Below, one piece after another: positions 1-8,598 of a stretch of 34,441 nt of DNA (its first letter is position 1; each line of letters starts with the position of its first letter). A program made the translations under genes and the position numbers. The DNA comes from Methanobacteriota archaeon (GTDB taxonomy: Archaea > Thermoplasmatota > Thermoplasmata > RBG-16-68-12). The notes beneath the pieces were generated by a model that was given only the letters and a program-made list of their open reading frames with translations, did no database searches and was not told where the DNA came from. The stretch spans positions 1-34,441 of the forward strand of contig VBLT01000108.1 in NCBI GenBank assembly GCA_005878615.1. Reading direction: 5' to 3'.

Positions 1-144
1 GACGGGATCGATGAATTGGCGAAGGGAGGCATCGCGGTCGTCGCCCAGCCGGGCGGGTCCATCCGCGACCCCGAGGTCATCGAGGCGGCGAATGGGCACG
101 GCATGGCGATGGTCTTCACCGGGACCCGGCTCTTCAAGCACTGA
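1..144 (+). CDS. purH: C-terminal end of PurH (AICAR transformylase/IMP cyclohydrolase), truncated by window start
   Basis: Frame 1 reads [47 protein letters not shown], the typical PurH C-terminus; directly upstream of purN. Confidence 0.88.
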   Translation, partial: DGIDELAKGGIAVVAQPGGSIRDPEVIEAANGHGMAMVFTGTRLFKH

Positions 145-152
145 GGGATCCG

Positions 153-794
153 ATGGGCCGCCTCCGCGTCGGGATCTTGGCCTCGGGACGCGGCACGGAC
201 TTCCAGAGCCTCGTCGACGCGAGGGATCGCGGCGATCTCGCGGCGGACCTCGTCGTGCTCGTCTGCAACGTCCCGGGGGCACCCGTGATCGAGCGCGCAA
301 AGAAGGCGGGCGTTCCGACCGCCGTCATCGACCATCGGACGTTCGGGAAGAATCGAGAGGCCTTCGAGCGAGAGGTCGTGAAAACCCTCCGAGAAAAGCA
401 GGCTGACCTCGTCGTCTTCGCCGGTTTCATGCGCCTCGTGACGACCTATTTCTTGGGACAGTTCCCGATGCGCATCATGAACATCCATCCTTCCCTGCTC
501 CCGGCGTTCCCCGGCGCCCATGCCCCGCGCGACGCCCTCGCCGCGGGGGTGAAGGTCACCGGATGCACGATCCACTTCATCGACGCCTCGGTCGATGGCG
601 GGCCGATCATCCTGCAAAAGGCCGTGGCGGTCCGGGACGACGACACGGAGGAAACGCTCGCGGCACGGATCCTGGAACAGGAGCACATCTTCCTTCCCCT
701 CGCGGTGCGCCTGTTCGCGGAAGGACGTCTCAAGGTGGAGGGACGCCGCGTGAGGGTCGACGCCCGCGGGATTCCGCTCCCTCCGATGGCCTAG
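153..794 (+). CDS. purN: Phosphoribosylglycinamide formyltransferase
   Basis: VGILASGRGTDFQSLVDA, MNIHPSLLPAFPG.HA and VTGCTIHFID..VDGGPII motifs of GART. Confidence 0.95.
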   Translation: MGRLRVGILASGRGTDFQSLVDARDRGDLAADLVVLVCNVPGAPVIERAKKAGVPTAVIDHRTFGKNREAFEREVVKTLREKQADLVVFAGFMRLVTTYFLGQFPMRIMNIHPSLLPAFPGAHAPRDALAAGVKVTGCTIHFIDASVDGGPIILQKAVAVRDDDTEETLAARILEQEHIFLPLAVRLFAEGRLKVEGRRVRVDARGIPLPPMA

Positions 795-822
795 GCCCCG
801 GCCCAGGAAACCCAAAATAAAG

Positions 823-868
823 GGCCGTCCAGGAATCCTGAACGGCCTCGTTGTGGAGGGATGCTTGT
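823..868 (+). repeat. Intergenic hairpin element copy A (stem GGCCGT..ACGGCC plus conserved tail)
   Basis: GGCCGTCCAGGAATCCTGAACGGCC hairpin followed by TCGTTGTGGAGGGATGCTTGT; 29-nt block 840-868 recurs at 1009-1037 with one difference. Confidence 0.7.
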
Positions 869-982
869 TTAAGCGACTCCCACAATAATCTCGAATCTAT
901 AAAACGTTTTTCGAATCCCGCTCAATCAATCGACATGCTTTTCGAAATCGAAGCCGATCGCCCGCGCAAACCGAAAAAGGTG

Positions 983-1037
983 GGCCGTTCGCCCTGAGGA
1001 AAGTCGGGGAACGGCCTCGTTATGGAGGGATGCTTGT
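983..1037 (+). repeat. Intergenic hairpin element copy B
   Basis: GGCCGTTC...GAACGGCC stem followed by TCGTTATGGAGGGATGCTTGT; 28/29 nt identical to copy A. Confidence 0.7.
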
Positions 1038-1212
1038 GATCGTTTCTACCGCCTCGAGGTATATCAACCTTTTAGAGAATTTGTTCGGACCCGTCCGCCG
1101 GGGCCCGCGAATCCTCGAACGGATGTTTCGAGATGTCGGCTGGCGTCCCTCATTGCGGGCCATGCCGCAAGGCTTATGGTAAATCCGGCCCTTCGACGCG
1201 CCGGCGGTCGCC

Positions 1213-1710
1213 GTGAAAGGCGTCGGGAAGTTCGGCGAGGTCATGGCCGGCGAGAAGGGGAAGGTGAGTTACGACGACGTCGCCGCCCGCCTTCAGAAGA
1301 TCATCCACTCCGGGAGTCAGCGGAAGGCGATCACGGATTTCGTCTGCCGCGAACTGCGAAAGATCCCTCACTACACATGGGTCGGCATCTATTCGGTCGA
1401 AGGGCCTGAACTCGTCCTCGCTTCGTGGTCCGGCCCGAGCGCGACGCAACACACGCGCATTCCGATTGGGCAGGGCATCTGCGGCGCCGCGGTCGCCGAG
1501 AAAGCGACGGTCGTCGTCCAAGATGTGAACGAGGACCCGCGGTACCTCCAATGCTTCATCAACACGCGGGCCGAGATCGTCGTGCCGATCCTTCGGGACG
1601 GGGCGCCGATCGCGGAGATCGACATCGACTCCGATCAGGTGAATGCGTTCGGGCCGACGGACCGAGAATTCCTCGAGTGGGTCGCTTCGGACCTCGCCGC
1701 CATCTTGTAG
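1213..1710 (+). CDS. GAF-domain protein, free methionine-(R)-sulfoxide reductase-like
   Basis: GQGICGAAVAEKATVVVQDVNEDPRYLQC...AEIVVPI...EIDIDSDQVNAFGPTDREFLE resembles the fRMsr GAF core; GTG start. Confidence 0.75.
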   Translation: MKGVGKFGEVMAGEKGKVSYDDVAARLQKIIHSGSQRKAITDFVCRELRKIPHYTWVGIYSVEGPELVLASWSGPSATQHTRIPIGQGICGAAVAEKATVVVQDVNEDPRYLQCFINTRAEIVVPILRDGAPIAEIDIDSDQVNAFGPTDREFLEWVASDLAAIL

Positions 1711-1743
1711 GTTCGGTCCCCCCGCGGTGTGGCACGATCCGAA

Positions 1744-2298
1744 TCAGATGCGGAATTCGCCCCACACGCGGATGAACGTGTCGATCTGGTCGGCCGTCGC
1801 GAGTTCGTAGGTCGCCATGAGGCGAGCGACGGTCTTCGGCTGCAGGATCCGGTAGCCGCGCTCTTTCCCCTCGGCCCGGTCGATCACCCCCGAGGCCTGC
1901 ATCTTCTTCAGGTGATGGGACAGCGTCGAAGGCGAGACCGGCACCTGCTCGAGGATCAGTTTGTGCGTCGCCTCCTCGTGCTCCATGAGGAACGCGATCA
2001 CGCGGAGCGGGACGGGTTGCCGGAGGTACGCGAGGATCTGGCGGTCCGTCTCGGACAACGCCGCGGGGACGTCCGCGAGGCCGGGCGTAGACCTCGGATA
2101 GAAACGCTTGTACTCTCCGTCCATCGACGAGGTGACCAGATCGTGCCTCTCGAGGAAGCGAAGGTGGTAATCCGCCAGGGTGATCGAGAGATTCAGGGCC
2201 CGCGACAGCTCCCTCAAATGGAACCCGGGATTCCGACGGACGAAATCGTAGAGGTTCTTGCGGGTCGCCACCGCCAGGATGTCCTCGTCCTTGGCCAT
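1744..2298 (-). CDS. Winged-helix (ArsR/MarR-like) transcriptional regulator with two HTH domains
   Basis: Two wHTH segments: NPGFHLRELSRALNLSITLADYHLRFLERHDLV and ATHKLILEQVPVSPSTLSHHLKKMQASGVI. Confidence 0.8.
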   Translation of the reverse strand: MAKDEDILAVATRKNLYDFVRRNPGFHLRELSRALNLSITLADYHLRFLERHDLVTSSMDGEYKRFYPRSTPGLADVPAALSETDRQILAYLRQPVPLRVIAFLMEHEEATHKLILEQVPVSPSTLSHHLKKMQASGVIDRAEGKERGYRILQPKTVARLMATYELATADQIDTFIRVWGEFRI

Positions 2299-2305
2299 GC
2301 ACTGC

Positions 2306-2596
2306 TCAACGCCGGAGCGTGAACCCGTAGAACAGGGCGAGGATCGCGAGATCGAGGGAGCCGGACAGGACGAAGAACTGGCCCAGTCCCAAATTCCCGG
2401 CGAAGAGGAAGATCGTCAGGAGCAGGCCCTTCACGAAGAACGCGCCGAAGGCGGAGGCGAGGAACACCAGGTGCGAGTCCCGCGTCCGTCGGTACGCGAG
2501 GATCGCGATGACGGTCAGTGCGAGGGCGAAAACGGAGACCGCGGCGAGCAGGACGTTCGCGAGGAGGACGATATCGAGGACCGCCAAGCCAACCAC
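2306..2596 (-). CDS. Small three-TM membrane protein upstream of the wHTH regulator
   Basis: Three hydrophobic segments; ends 7 nt before the wHTH gene. Confidence 0.65.
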   Translation of the reverse strand: MVGLAVLDIVLLANVLLAAVSVFALALTVIAILAYRRTRDSHLVFLASAFGAFFVKGLLLTIFLFAGNLGLGQFFVLSGSLDLAILALFYGFTLRR

Positions 2597-2620
2597 CGCG
2601 CCCTGTAAAGGAGCGCGGCG

Positions 2621-3685
2621 TTAAGGTTTCCGGCCCGTCTCCTCCCGGTGTTTCGCGCGGCGGCTCGCGAGGACGATCGTGGCACCGACGAGGGTCGCCA
2701 CCGCCGCGAAGGTCCCGGCGAACAACGGAAGATCGCCTCGGACCTCGGGCGACGCGGTTCGGCGGATCTCGTACACCGCGCTGCGGACTCCGAGCGTCGT
2801 GTGTTGCACGACCGTCGAGGCTGGCGCCGAAGTCCCCAGGGAATAGGAGAGCGTCAGCCCGTACGGATTCGAAGCCGAGGGACCGGTGAACGCCACCGGG
2901 ATGGAAGTCCCGCCCGCGACGGCCTTGTTGGACCAGGAGAAGAAGACGGTCGAGGCGCTTCCTTCGCCGCTCGCGGTGATGTTGATCTCGTGTTCGTCCG
3001 CGGCGAAGCAGGAACAGGCCTCGTGCCAACTGTGATCCTCGAGATGAGGCGTCTCGTATGTGCCCATCCGGAAACCGAGGGCGAGGTTTTCCCCGGAGGT
3101 CGCCAACCCTTGCCTCACGGAGAGGTCCAACCGTGCCTCCATCGGGCTGAGGATCGCACCGTCGATGCGCTCGAATCGTTGCGCCAAGGTGACATTCAAA
3201 GAGACGTTGCCGTCGTTGCTCCGGACGAGGAACGTGTACACGACGCCGCCGTCCGCGTCGGTGCGGTTGGAGGCGACGACTCGGGCGTTCGTGAAAGCGG
3301 GACCGAGCGTGGTGGTCCGGGACACCTCTCCCGGGTCCATCCGACCGTTCCCGTTCAGGTCCTGCCACGTCTGCAGGTTCGCCACTTGAAGTTCGTACGA
3401 GCTGTCGACCCCACCGCTCTGGGTGTACCACAGGGAGAACGTCCCGGCGTGGTAGGACAAGTCGAACTCGTCCTCGACCGCCCCGCTGCCGAGGTGGCTC
3501 GACACGCTGAACTGATCGCCCGCCACGCTCGCCGCGACGGTGCGTTGCGTCGCATCTTCCAGCTGGTCGGGGACGCCGTCTCCGTCCGAGTCGGTCCCGT
3601 CCGCCACGGCGACGGACGAAGCGAGCACGACCGCAAGGGCGGCGGAGGAGGCGATCGCTATCGCGGCTGCGCGGGTGAGAACCAT
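2621..3685 (-). CDS. Secreted membrane-anchored protein with thrombospondin-type-3-like Ca motif
   Basis: Signal-like MVLTRAAAIAIASSAALAVVLASSVAVADG, DSDGDGVPDQLED motif, C-terminal TM helix plus basic tail. The ORF track starts at 3733, but a TATA-like CATATATGG overlaps that start, so 3685 is preferred. Confidence 0.65.
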   Translation of the reverse strand: MVLTRAAAIAIASSAALAVVLASSVAVADGTDSDGDGVPDQLEDATQRTVAASVAGDQFSVSSHLGSGAVEDEFDLSYHAGTFSLWYTQSGGVDSSYELQVANLQTWQDLNGNGRMDPGEVSRTTTLGPAFTNARVVASNRTDADGGVVYTFLVRSNDGNVSLNVTLAQRFERIDGAILSPMEARLDLSVRQGLATSGENLALGFRMGTYETPHLEDHSWHEACSCFAADEHEINITASGEGSASTVFFSWSNKAVAGGTSIPVAFTGPSASNPYGLTLSYSLGTSAPASTVVQHTTLGVRSAVYEIRRTASPEVRGDLPLFAGTFAAVATLVGATIVLASRRAKHREETGRKP

Positions 3686-3767
3686 GGCTGTGGGCCTCGC
3701 GAGTCGAATGGGGCGGGGGGCATATATGGACATTATTCGACGGTTCTCGAAAGCCCCCGGACGGGAC

Positions 3768-5957
3768 CTAGACCGCGGTCGACGCCCCCGGACGCCGCCG
3801 TCGGACCACGAACAGGGCCGCGAGGGAGAGGGCGCTCAGGGCCATCCCGAAGGTCGTGGGATAGAGCGACAGGCCCCGGAAGTCGTCCGGGAAGACCCCG
3901 ACGAGCTCGTTCCCGACCTCCAGCACCCGGACGTAGGTCCCCTGGAATCGGGTGACCGCGGTCGTCGGATCGATCTGTTGGTATTCCGGAGAGCCCGCAA
4001 AGACCGTACGGTCGAGTTCGTCGTCCGCGATGAGGGGGTTCGACAGGTCCTGCCGCAGCGCGTCCGCCTTCCTGCCCTCGATTTCGAGCGGCGAGAAGAC
4101 GCCGATCGGCCCCCCACGTCCCGAGGACGCGGGAGCGGCAAACAGGCCTCCAGCGATGCCGGCAAAGGCCCTGTCGGCGGCCGCCGGGGACGCCTCGGTC
4201 GTTCCCGAATCCGTCCGCGGGATCACCACGAGGAGCGATGTGTACGGCGTGACCACGCGGTTCTCGGTCGCCAGGGCTTTCAGCGCATCCAGAGTCGGGG
4301 GGTCTTCATGGGCCCGCAAGGCGGCGAGCATCCCATGGATCTTCATGAGGACCCATTGCCGTCCGAGGAGCGACTGGAGGGGGACGCCGGTCCCCGAGGC
4401 AGTCCGCTCGAGGGCTTGTGCGGAACCGGCACCGGTCCATGTGAGCTGCACGTCGATCGGATCGGCCGACCCGCCGGAGAGCTTCGCGAGCACGATCGCC
4501 TCGCCTCCCTGGACGACGGTCTGCGGATTCGGGTTCGCGAAGACCGCCTCGGTGGCCATCGGGAGGTCGGACTGGATGCCGACGAGCATCGGGACCCGGA
4601 TGGAGCCGAGCAGCGAACCGACCTGGGCCGCGGTGTCGTCGCCGTGGAGCGTGAATAGGTCTCCGCCTTGGAAGTGTGACAAGTTGCGAAGGAGCGACTC
4701 GTCCGCATGGGTGGCGGGCTTCGTCGCCAGCGCAAAGATCGGCATCGTCCGGTCGTACGCGACCTCCGAAAAGGCCCTCTCCAGTTCGAACCCCTCGAGA
4801 CCGCGCGAAGGCCGGCCGTCGGAGATCAGGACGAAGATCGGCTGCTGACCGAGCCCGGTCGCCGTCCGCGCCCAGCCGTCGACCACGGCCAGGGGATCGG
4901 CGAAGCTCGTACTCCCGTGGGGCGTGATGGAGTTGAGGAATCGATCGAGTTCCGCGCTCCGTCCGGGCGTCCACTCCTGAGGAACCGGATCGAGGGTGCG
5001 GACGGACGGGCCTCCGAAGGCGACGACGTTGAAGGTTTCGCCGGGCCGCAGGTCGGCCGTCAGCCGCGACACGGACTCCTTCGCGGCGGCCCATCGATCG
5101 TCGAGGCCCATGCTCCCGGAAGCGTCGACCGCGACCATGAGGGAGCGGGGCATCGGGGCCATGAAATTCCTCCAGGCAGGATCCCCCGCGTCGATGGAAT
5201 ATCGAACGTATCGATCGCCTTGCGGGTCGACCCACTGCGCGAGGGCCGAGCTGGCGGCCCCGAAGTGGACGTCCAGGTCGCGCCCCTGGACGGTTCCGGT
5301 GTCGTTGATGTAGGCCTCCGCCGCGCGGTCTCCGATCCGGAGGACCGGGACGTCCGGGTGGCTGAGGAGGTGCACATGGACCAGGGGCGTCGCGGTCTCG
5401 ACTCGGAGATGGACGCGCAGATAGGCCACGCTGTCCCGGGCGTCGACGGAGAGCCGGTAGTGGTATTCGTAGGAACCGTCGCGCTTGGTGAGGGGCATCT
5501 CCAACGTCGTGATCGTCGTCCGAGTCTCCCTCGGAGGGATCGTGACCGCTATCCAGTAGACGTCCCGCGGCGGATCGTACTGGACCAGGGCCGCATCTTG
5601 GCCTTGGGCGATCGCCGTGAGGAACTCATCGAGGGCACCCCCGCGGTCTCCCGCGGAGGAATTGTACACGACGTTCCCGATCTTGAGCCGAAGGTCCGTG
5701 ATGAGCTCGTGGCCCTTTTCCAGGGGGAAGAATATCTGACCCTGCTTCGCCTCGCTGCTCGGGTTGTAGAACTCCTTGATGATGACGACCCGGGCGAAGC
5801 CTTCCGTCAAACGGATCTCCACCTGCGTGCCGTTCACCTGGGTCGGGAACGAGGAGGGCGGCTCGAGGATCTCGCAGAACGCGACGACATGATTCGGGAT
5901 CAACAGGAGCGCCGGAAGCACGAGAGAAATGACCAGGGCACATCGCGCAATCCTCAT
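3768..5957 (-). CDS. VIT + VWA domain membrane-anchored protein (inter-alpha-trypsin inhibitor heavy chain-like)
   Basis: VIT-like N-terminus, VWA MIDAS DASGSMG, C-terminal TM plus RRRR; start MRIARCALVISLVLP chosen as signal peptide. Confidence 0.82.
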   Translation of the reverse strand: MRIARCALVISLVLPALLLIPNHVVAFCEILEPPSSFPTQVNGTQVEIRLTEGFARVVIIKEFYNPSSEAKQGQIFFPLEKGHELITDLRLKIGNVVYNSSAGDRGGALDEFLTAIAQGQDAALVQYDPPRDVYWIAVTIPPRETRTTITTLEMPLTKRDGSYEYHYRLSVDARDSVAYLRVHLRVETATPLVHVHLLSHPDVPVLRIGDRAAEAYINDTGTVQGRDLDVHFGAASSALAQWVDPQGDRYVRYSIDAGDPAWRNFMAPMPRSLMVAVDASGSMGLDDRWAAAKESVSRLTADLRPGETFNVVAFGGPSVRTLDPVPQEWTPGRSAELDRFLNSITPHGSTSFADPLAVVDGWARTATGLGQQPIFVLISDGRPSRGLEGFELERAFSEVAYDRTMPIFALATKPATHADESLLRNLSHFQGGDLFTLHGDDTAAQVGSLLGSIRVPMLVGIQSDLPMATEAVFANPNPQTVVQGGEAIVLAKLSGGSADPIDVQLTWTGAGSAQALERTASGTGVPLQSLLGRQWVLMKIHGMLAALRAHEDPPTLDALKALATENRVVTPYTSLLVVIPRTDSGTTEASPAAADRAFAGIAGGLFAAPASSGRGGPIGVFSPLEIEGRKADALRQDLSNPLIADDELDRTVFAGSPEYQQIDPTTAVTRFQGTYVRVLEVGNELVGVFPDDFRGLSLYPTTFGMALSALSLAALFVVRRRRPGASTAV

Positions 5958-6373
5958 GCGCCCGCCTCCGTCGAGGGGTCCCGGGCGGCGACGCGAGCCC
6001 GATGCGCGGACCAGGCGAGCAGCCCGAAAAGGAGGACGATCGGCCAGGTCACGGCCAGAAGAATCCAGAGGCCGGAGTAATATACGACGAACAGAAGGGA
6101 TACGGTCGACAGGATTCGCCCGACCTGCGCGTCCGTCCGAACGCGGCTCCGGGTTTTTGCCAGGTGGAGGACGCGGTCGTCCCATCGCCAGCCCAGGAGG
6201 GCAATCGCGCCCGCGGCGGCCATCAGGACGTAAGCCAGGGAGAGGAAGAAGAACGGCCCGAAGGTCGCAAGGGTGATCCCAATCAAGCCGATGGCAAGGA
6301 GTCCCGCTTGAAGGCCGTACGATGCCTCCCTGTCCACGCCGCTGCCCGCCCGAACTCGTTCCAGGATGCGCAC
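5954..6373 (-). CDS. Small multi-TM membrane protein
   Basis: Four hydrophobic segments; ATGA overlap with the VIT-VWA gene. Confidence 0.6.
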   Translation of the reverse strand: MRILERVRAGSGVDREASYGLQAGLLAIGLIGITLATFGPFFFLSLAYVLMAAAGAIALLGWRWDDRVLHLAKTRSRVRTDAQVGRILSTVSLLFVVYYSGLWILLAVTWPIVLLFGLLAWSAHRARVAARDPSTEAGA

Positions 6374-6506
6374 GAATGTCGCCCTCCGGCGCCCAGAAGG
6401 TGTCCCGGTGTCATCAGACCGCGGAATTCGTTAGGAACGGACCGAATCGAGCGCGGGTACGGCGCGGCTACCGCTGACCGCACCGCGTCCCTCCCCGTCC
6501 GCGACG

Positions 6507-6740
6507 CTATTCCTTGAGGACTTCACCGAAAGCCATGCGGCGGTGGACCTTCGTGATCCGGATCTTCACCTCGTCCCCGACCTTCGTCCCGGGAACGAAC
6601 ACGACGAAGTTCTGGATGCGCGCGAGTCCGTCGCCCTCGCGTCCGATATCCTCGATCTTGGCCTCGTAGACCTTCCCTTCCTCGACCGGCACGTTGGAAG
6701 GTCGGAAACTAGATCCTGAATACGCCATTCCCCACTCCAT
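6507..6740 (-). CDS. TRAM domain protein
   Basis: EGKVYEAKIEDIGREGDGLARIQNFVVFVPGTKVGDEVKIRITKVHRRMAFGEV is a canonical TRAM domain. Confidence 0.88.
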   Translation of the reverse strand: MEWGMAYSGSSFRPSNVPVEEGKVYEAKIEDIGREGDGLARIQNFVVFVPGTKVGDEVKIRITKVHRRMAFGEVLKE

Positions 6741-6827
6741 ACGGCGACGCGGTCGCCGCCTCCTTTCGCATCGCGTTGCGCGGTATATAACGATATAGTC
6801 GGCGACCGGAGAGGAGACCTCGCCCGA

Positions 6828-7295
6828 CTACGATTCGCGGAGCGCTTCCAAGTCTTTCTCGACGTCGGAAGGTCGGGAGAAGCGGAGGCTCAGGATGAGG
6901 AACACGATCCCGACGATGAGGACGATGAGTCCGATCGCCGTGACGAGGCGGTTCCAAGGTCCGAACACGTCGAAGGCCCGAAACTCGCCGACGCCGATTT
7001 GCAACTCGTCGTGCAACCAGGACCCGAGCGCGATCCCCGGACCGCCGAGCAGGATCAGGAAGATTCCCGTGTAGAAGAGGAACTTCTCGCGGAAGCCGGT
7101 CTTGCGCTCGTCGGTCGAACCCTCGTCCGCGGGACGACTCGTTTCCGGGCGGTCGATCGCGACCGGGGTTTCTCCTGTCCCGTCATCGTCGAACAGCTCC
7201 CCGCATTGCGGGCACTCCGTCGCGTCGAGAGGCACGATCGCCTTGCACGTCGGGCATTCCGCGACGATGTCCTGGGATTGGACCATAGAGGACAA
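6828..7295 (-). CDS. Zinc-ribbon membrane protein
   Basis: CPTCKAIVPLDATECPQCG N-terminal ribbon plus two TM segments. Confidence 0.7.
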   Translation of the reverse strand: MSSMVQSQDIVAECPTCKAIVPLDATECPQCGELFDDDGTGETPVAIDRPETSRPADEGSTDERKTGFREKFLFYTGIFLILLGGPGIALGSWLHDELQIGVGEFRAFDVFGPWNRLVTAIGLIVLIVGIVFLILSLRFSRPSDVEKDLEALRES

Positions 7296-7413
7296 CCCGC
7301 TCCTGCGGTCCGAAGGTATAGTCGTTTCTTCCCCCCTATCCGATTTGATAGGACCCTGCCGTCAGGCCGGTCCACGCCGACCACGGTGGGTGTCGGCTCG
7401 AGGACGTCGCGAT

Positions 7414-7704
7414 TCAGACGGCCGCTTTGGGTTTCGCGAGCCACGGGACGTGGATCTGGCCGACCAGGTCGCGCCATTCCGCGGGCATCGGCTTGCCGGT
7501 CTCGTCCCGGCGGTACCAATCCAAGATCTGGTCCACTTTCGCATCGCGGCCGGAGATCGTCACCAGGAGGGCGTTGCGGACATTCGCAGCCGCTTCCGCC
7601 GCCACCTCGTTCTCGAAAATCGCTGCATACGGAGTCTGGGACATCCACCAGAGGACGAGATAGTACGTCTTCCGGTGCGAGATGCGAGGGCGTTTCGGTT
7701 TCAT
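7414..7704 (-). CDS. Hypothetical protein
   Basis: ORF with start MKPKRPRISHRKTYYLVLWW; no family recognised. Confidence 0.5.
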   Translation of the reverse strand: MKPKRPRISHRKTYYLVLWWMSQTPYAAIFENEVAAEAAANVRNALLVTISGRDAKVDQILDWYRRDETGKPMPAEWRDLVGQIHVPWLAKPKAAV

Positions 7705-7814
7705 CGCGGCTTGGGGTTCCTTTCGACGGCGGCGGGTCCGTCGACGGAGGAACCCACGAAGTGGGACGATAAGGAAGTTCTCCAACGGTTCTCAACCCTG
7801 ATACTCGGAACGTA

Positions 7815-8495
7815 TCAATCTTCGAACCAGGCGCCGCAGGAGCAGCGGATCGCATCGGATTCGACGTGGGTCCCGCAGCGGGGACACGCGTACACCGGAT
7901 CGTTCCGGAAGGTCGCCGCACGGAATTCGACGCCGCACACCGGGCACTCGTCGCCGGGGGAGACGCGCGAGGCGCATTCCGGGCACTGGAACGTCATCTC
8001 CGACGGCGGCGCGAATCGCACGCCGCACGCACACGCCTGGGCCGCCTGCGAGACGAACCGTCCGCAGCTCGGACACTGGTACAATAGGAGGGAGACCTCC
8101 TCATCTCGGGGAGGCTCCCTGGGGGAATCGGCTAAATCGCGAACGCGCTGGAGGTCCTCGACGATCTCGCGGAGGGATCGCCGACCCAACGACGATCCGT
8201 TCTCGGCCCGCCCTCGCACCCGCGGCTCGGACGTGCGGGCCGGTCCGGACCTGTAGGCCCCTCCGGTGCTCCCGGCAAACGCGGAGTCGCAGTGCTGACA
8301 ATGATCCAGTTCGAACGACGTAAGTCGCCGACAATTCCAACACAGAATCTGCGGGAGGGACCCTGCCGATCGCATCGTGCGGGCCAAGTCGCGCTGGGAC
8401 CGCTGAGCGCCGGTCGGTTTCCGCTGTAGGATCATCGAACCGTTATCCATAGAGCAGCATGGCATCGCGCTTTTCGACCAATAGCTCTCGCTCAA
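7815..8495 (-). CDS. Multi-zinc-ribbon protein
   Basis: Repeated CxxC pairs: CWNC..CQHC, CPSC..CAC, CPEC..CPVC, CPRC..CSC; exact start uncertain. Confidence 0.6.
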   Translation of the reverse strand: MSESYWSKSAMPCCSMDNGSMILQRKPTGAQRSQRDLARTMRSAGSLPQILCWNCRRLTSFELDHCQHCDSAFAGSTGGAYRSGPARTSEPRVRGRAENGSSLGRRSLREIVEDLQRVRDLADSPREPPRDEEVSLLLYQCPSCGRFVSQAAQACACGVRFAPPSEMTFQCPECASRVSPGDECPVCGVEFRAATFRNDPVYACPRCGTHVESDAIRCSCGAWFED

Positions 8496-8598
8496 AACCT
8501 GTAGGATATGATAATCAAGACCGAGTCCGCGGTCCTCCGCGGATCGGAGGCCTCCCTCACGAATGCTTTAAGAGAACCTCCCATCTTGGACGGACGAA

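Noticed and set aside
800-1210. Possible tRNA in the purN-GAF intergenic region
   Set aside because: Hairpins present, but no acceptor/T-arm/anticodon combination could be assembled on either strand, even allowing BHB introns.
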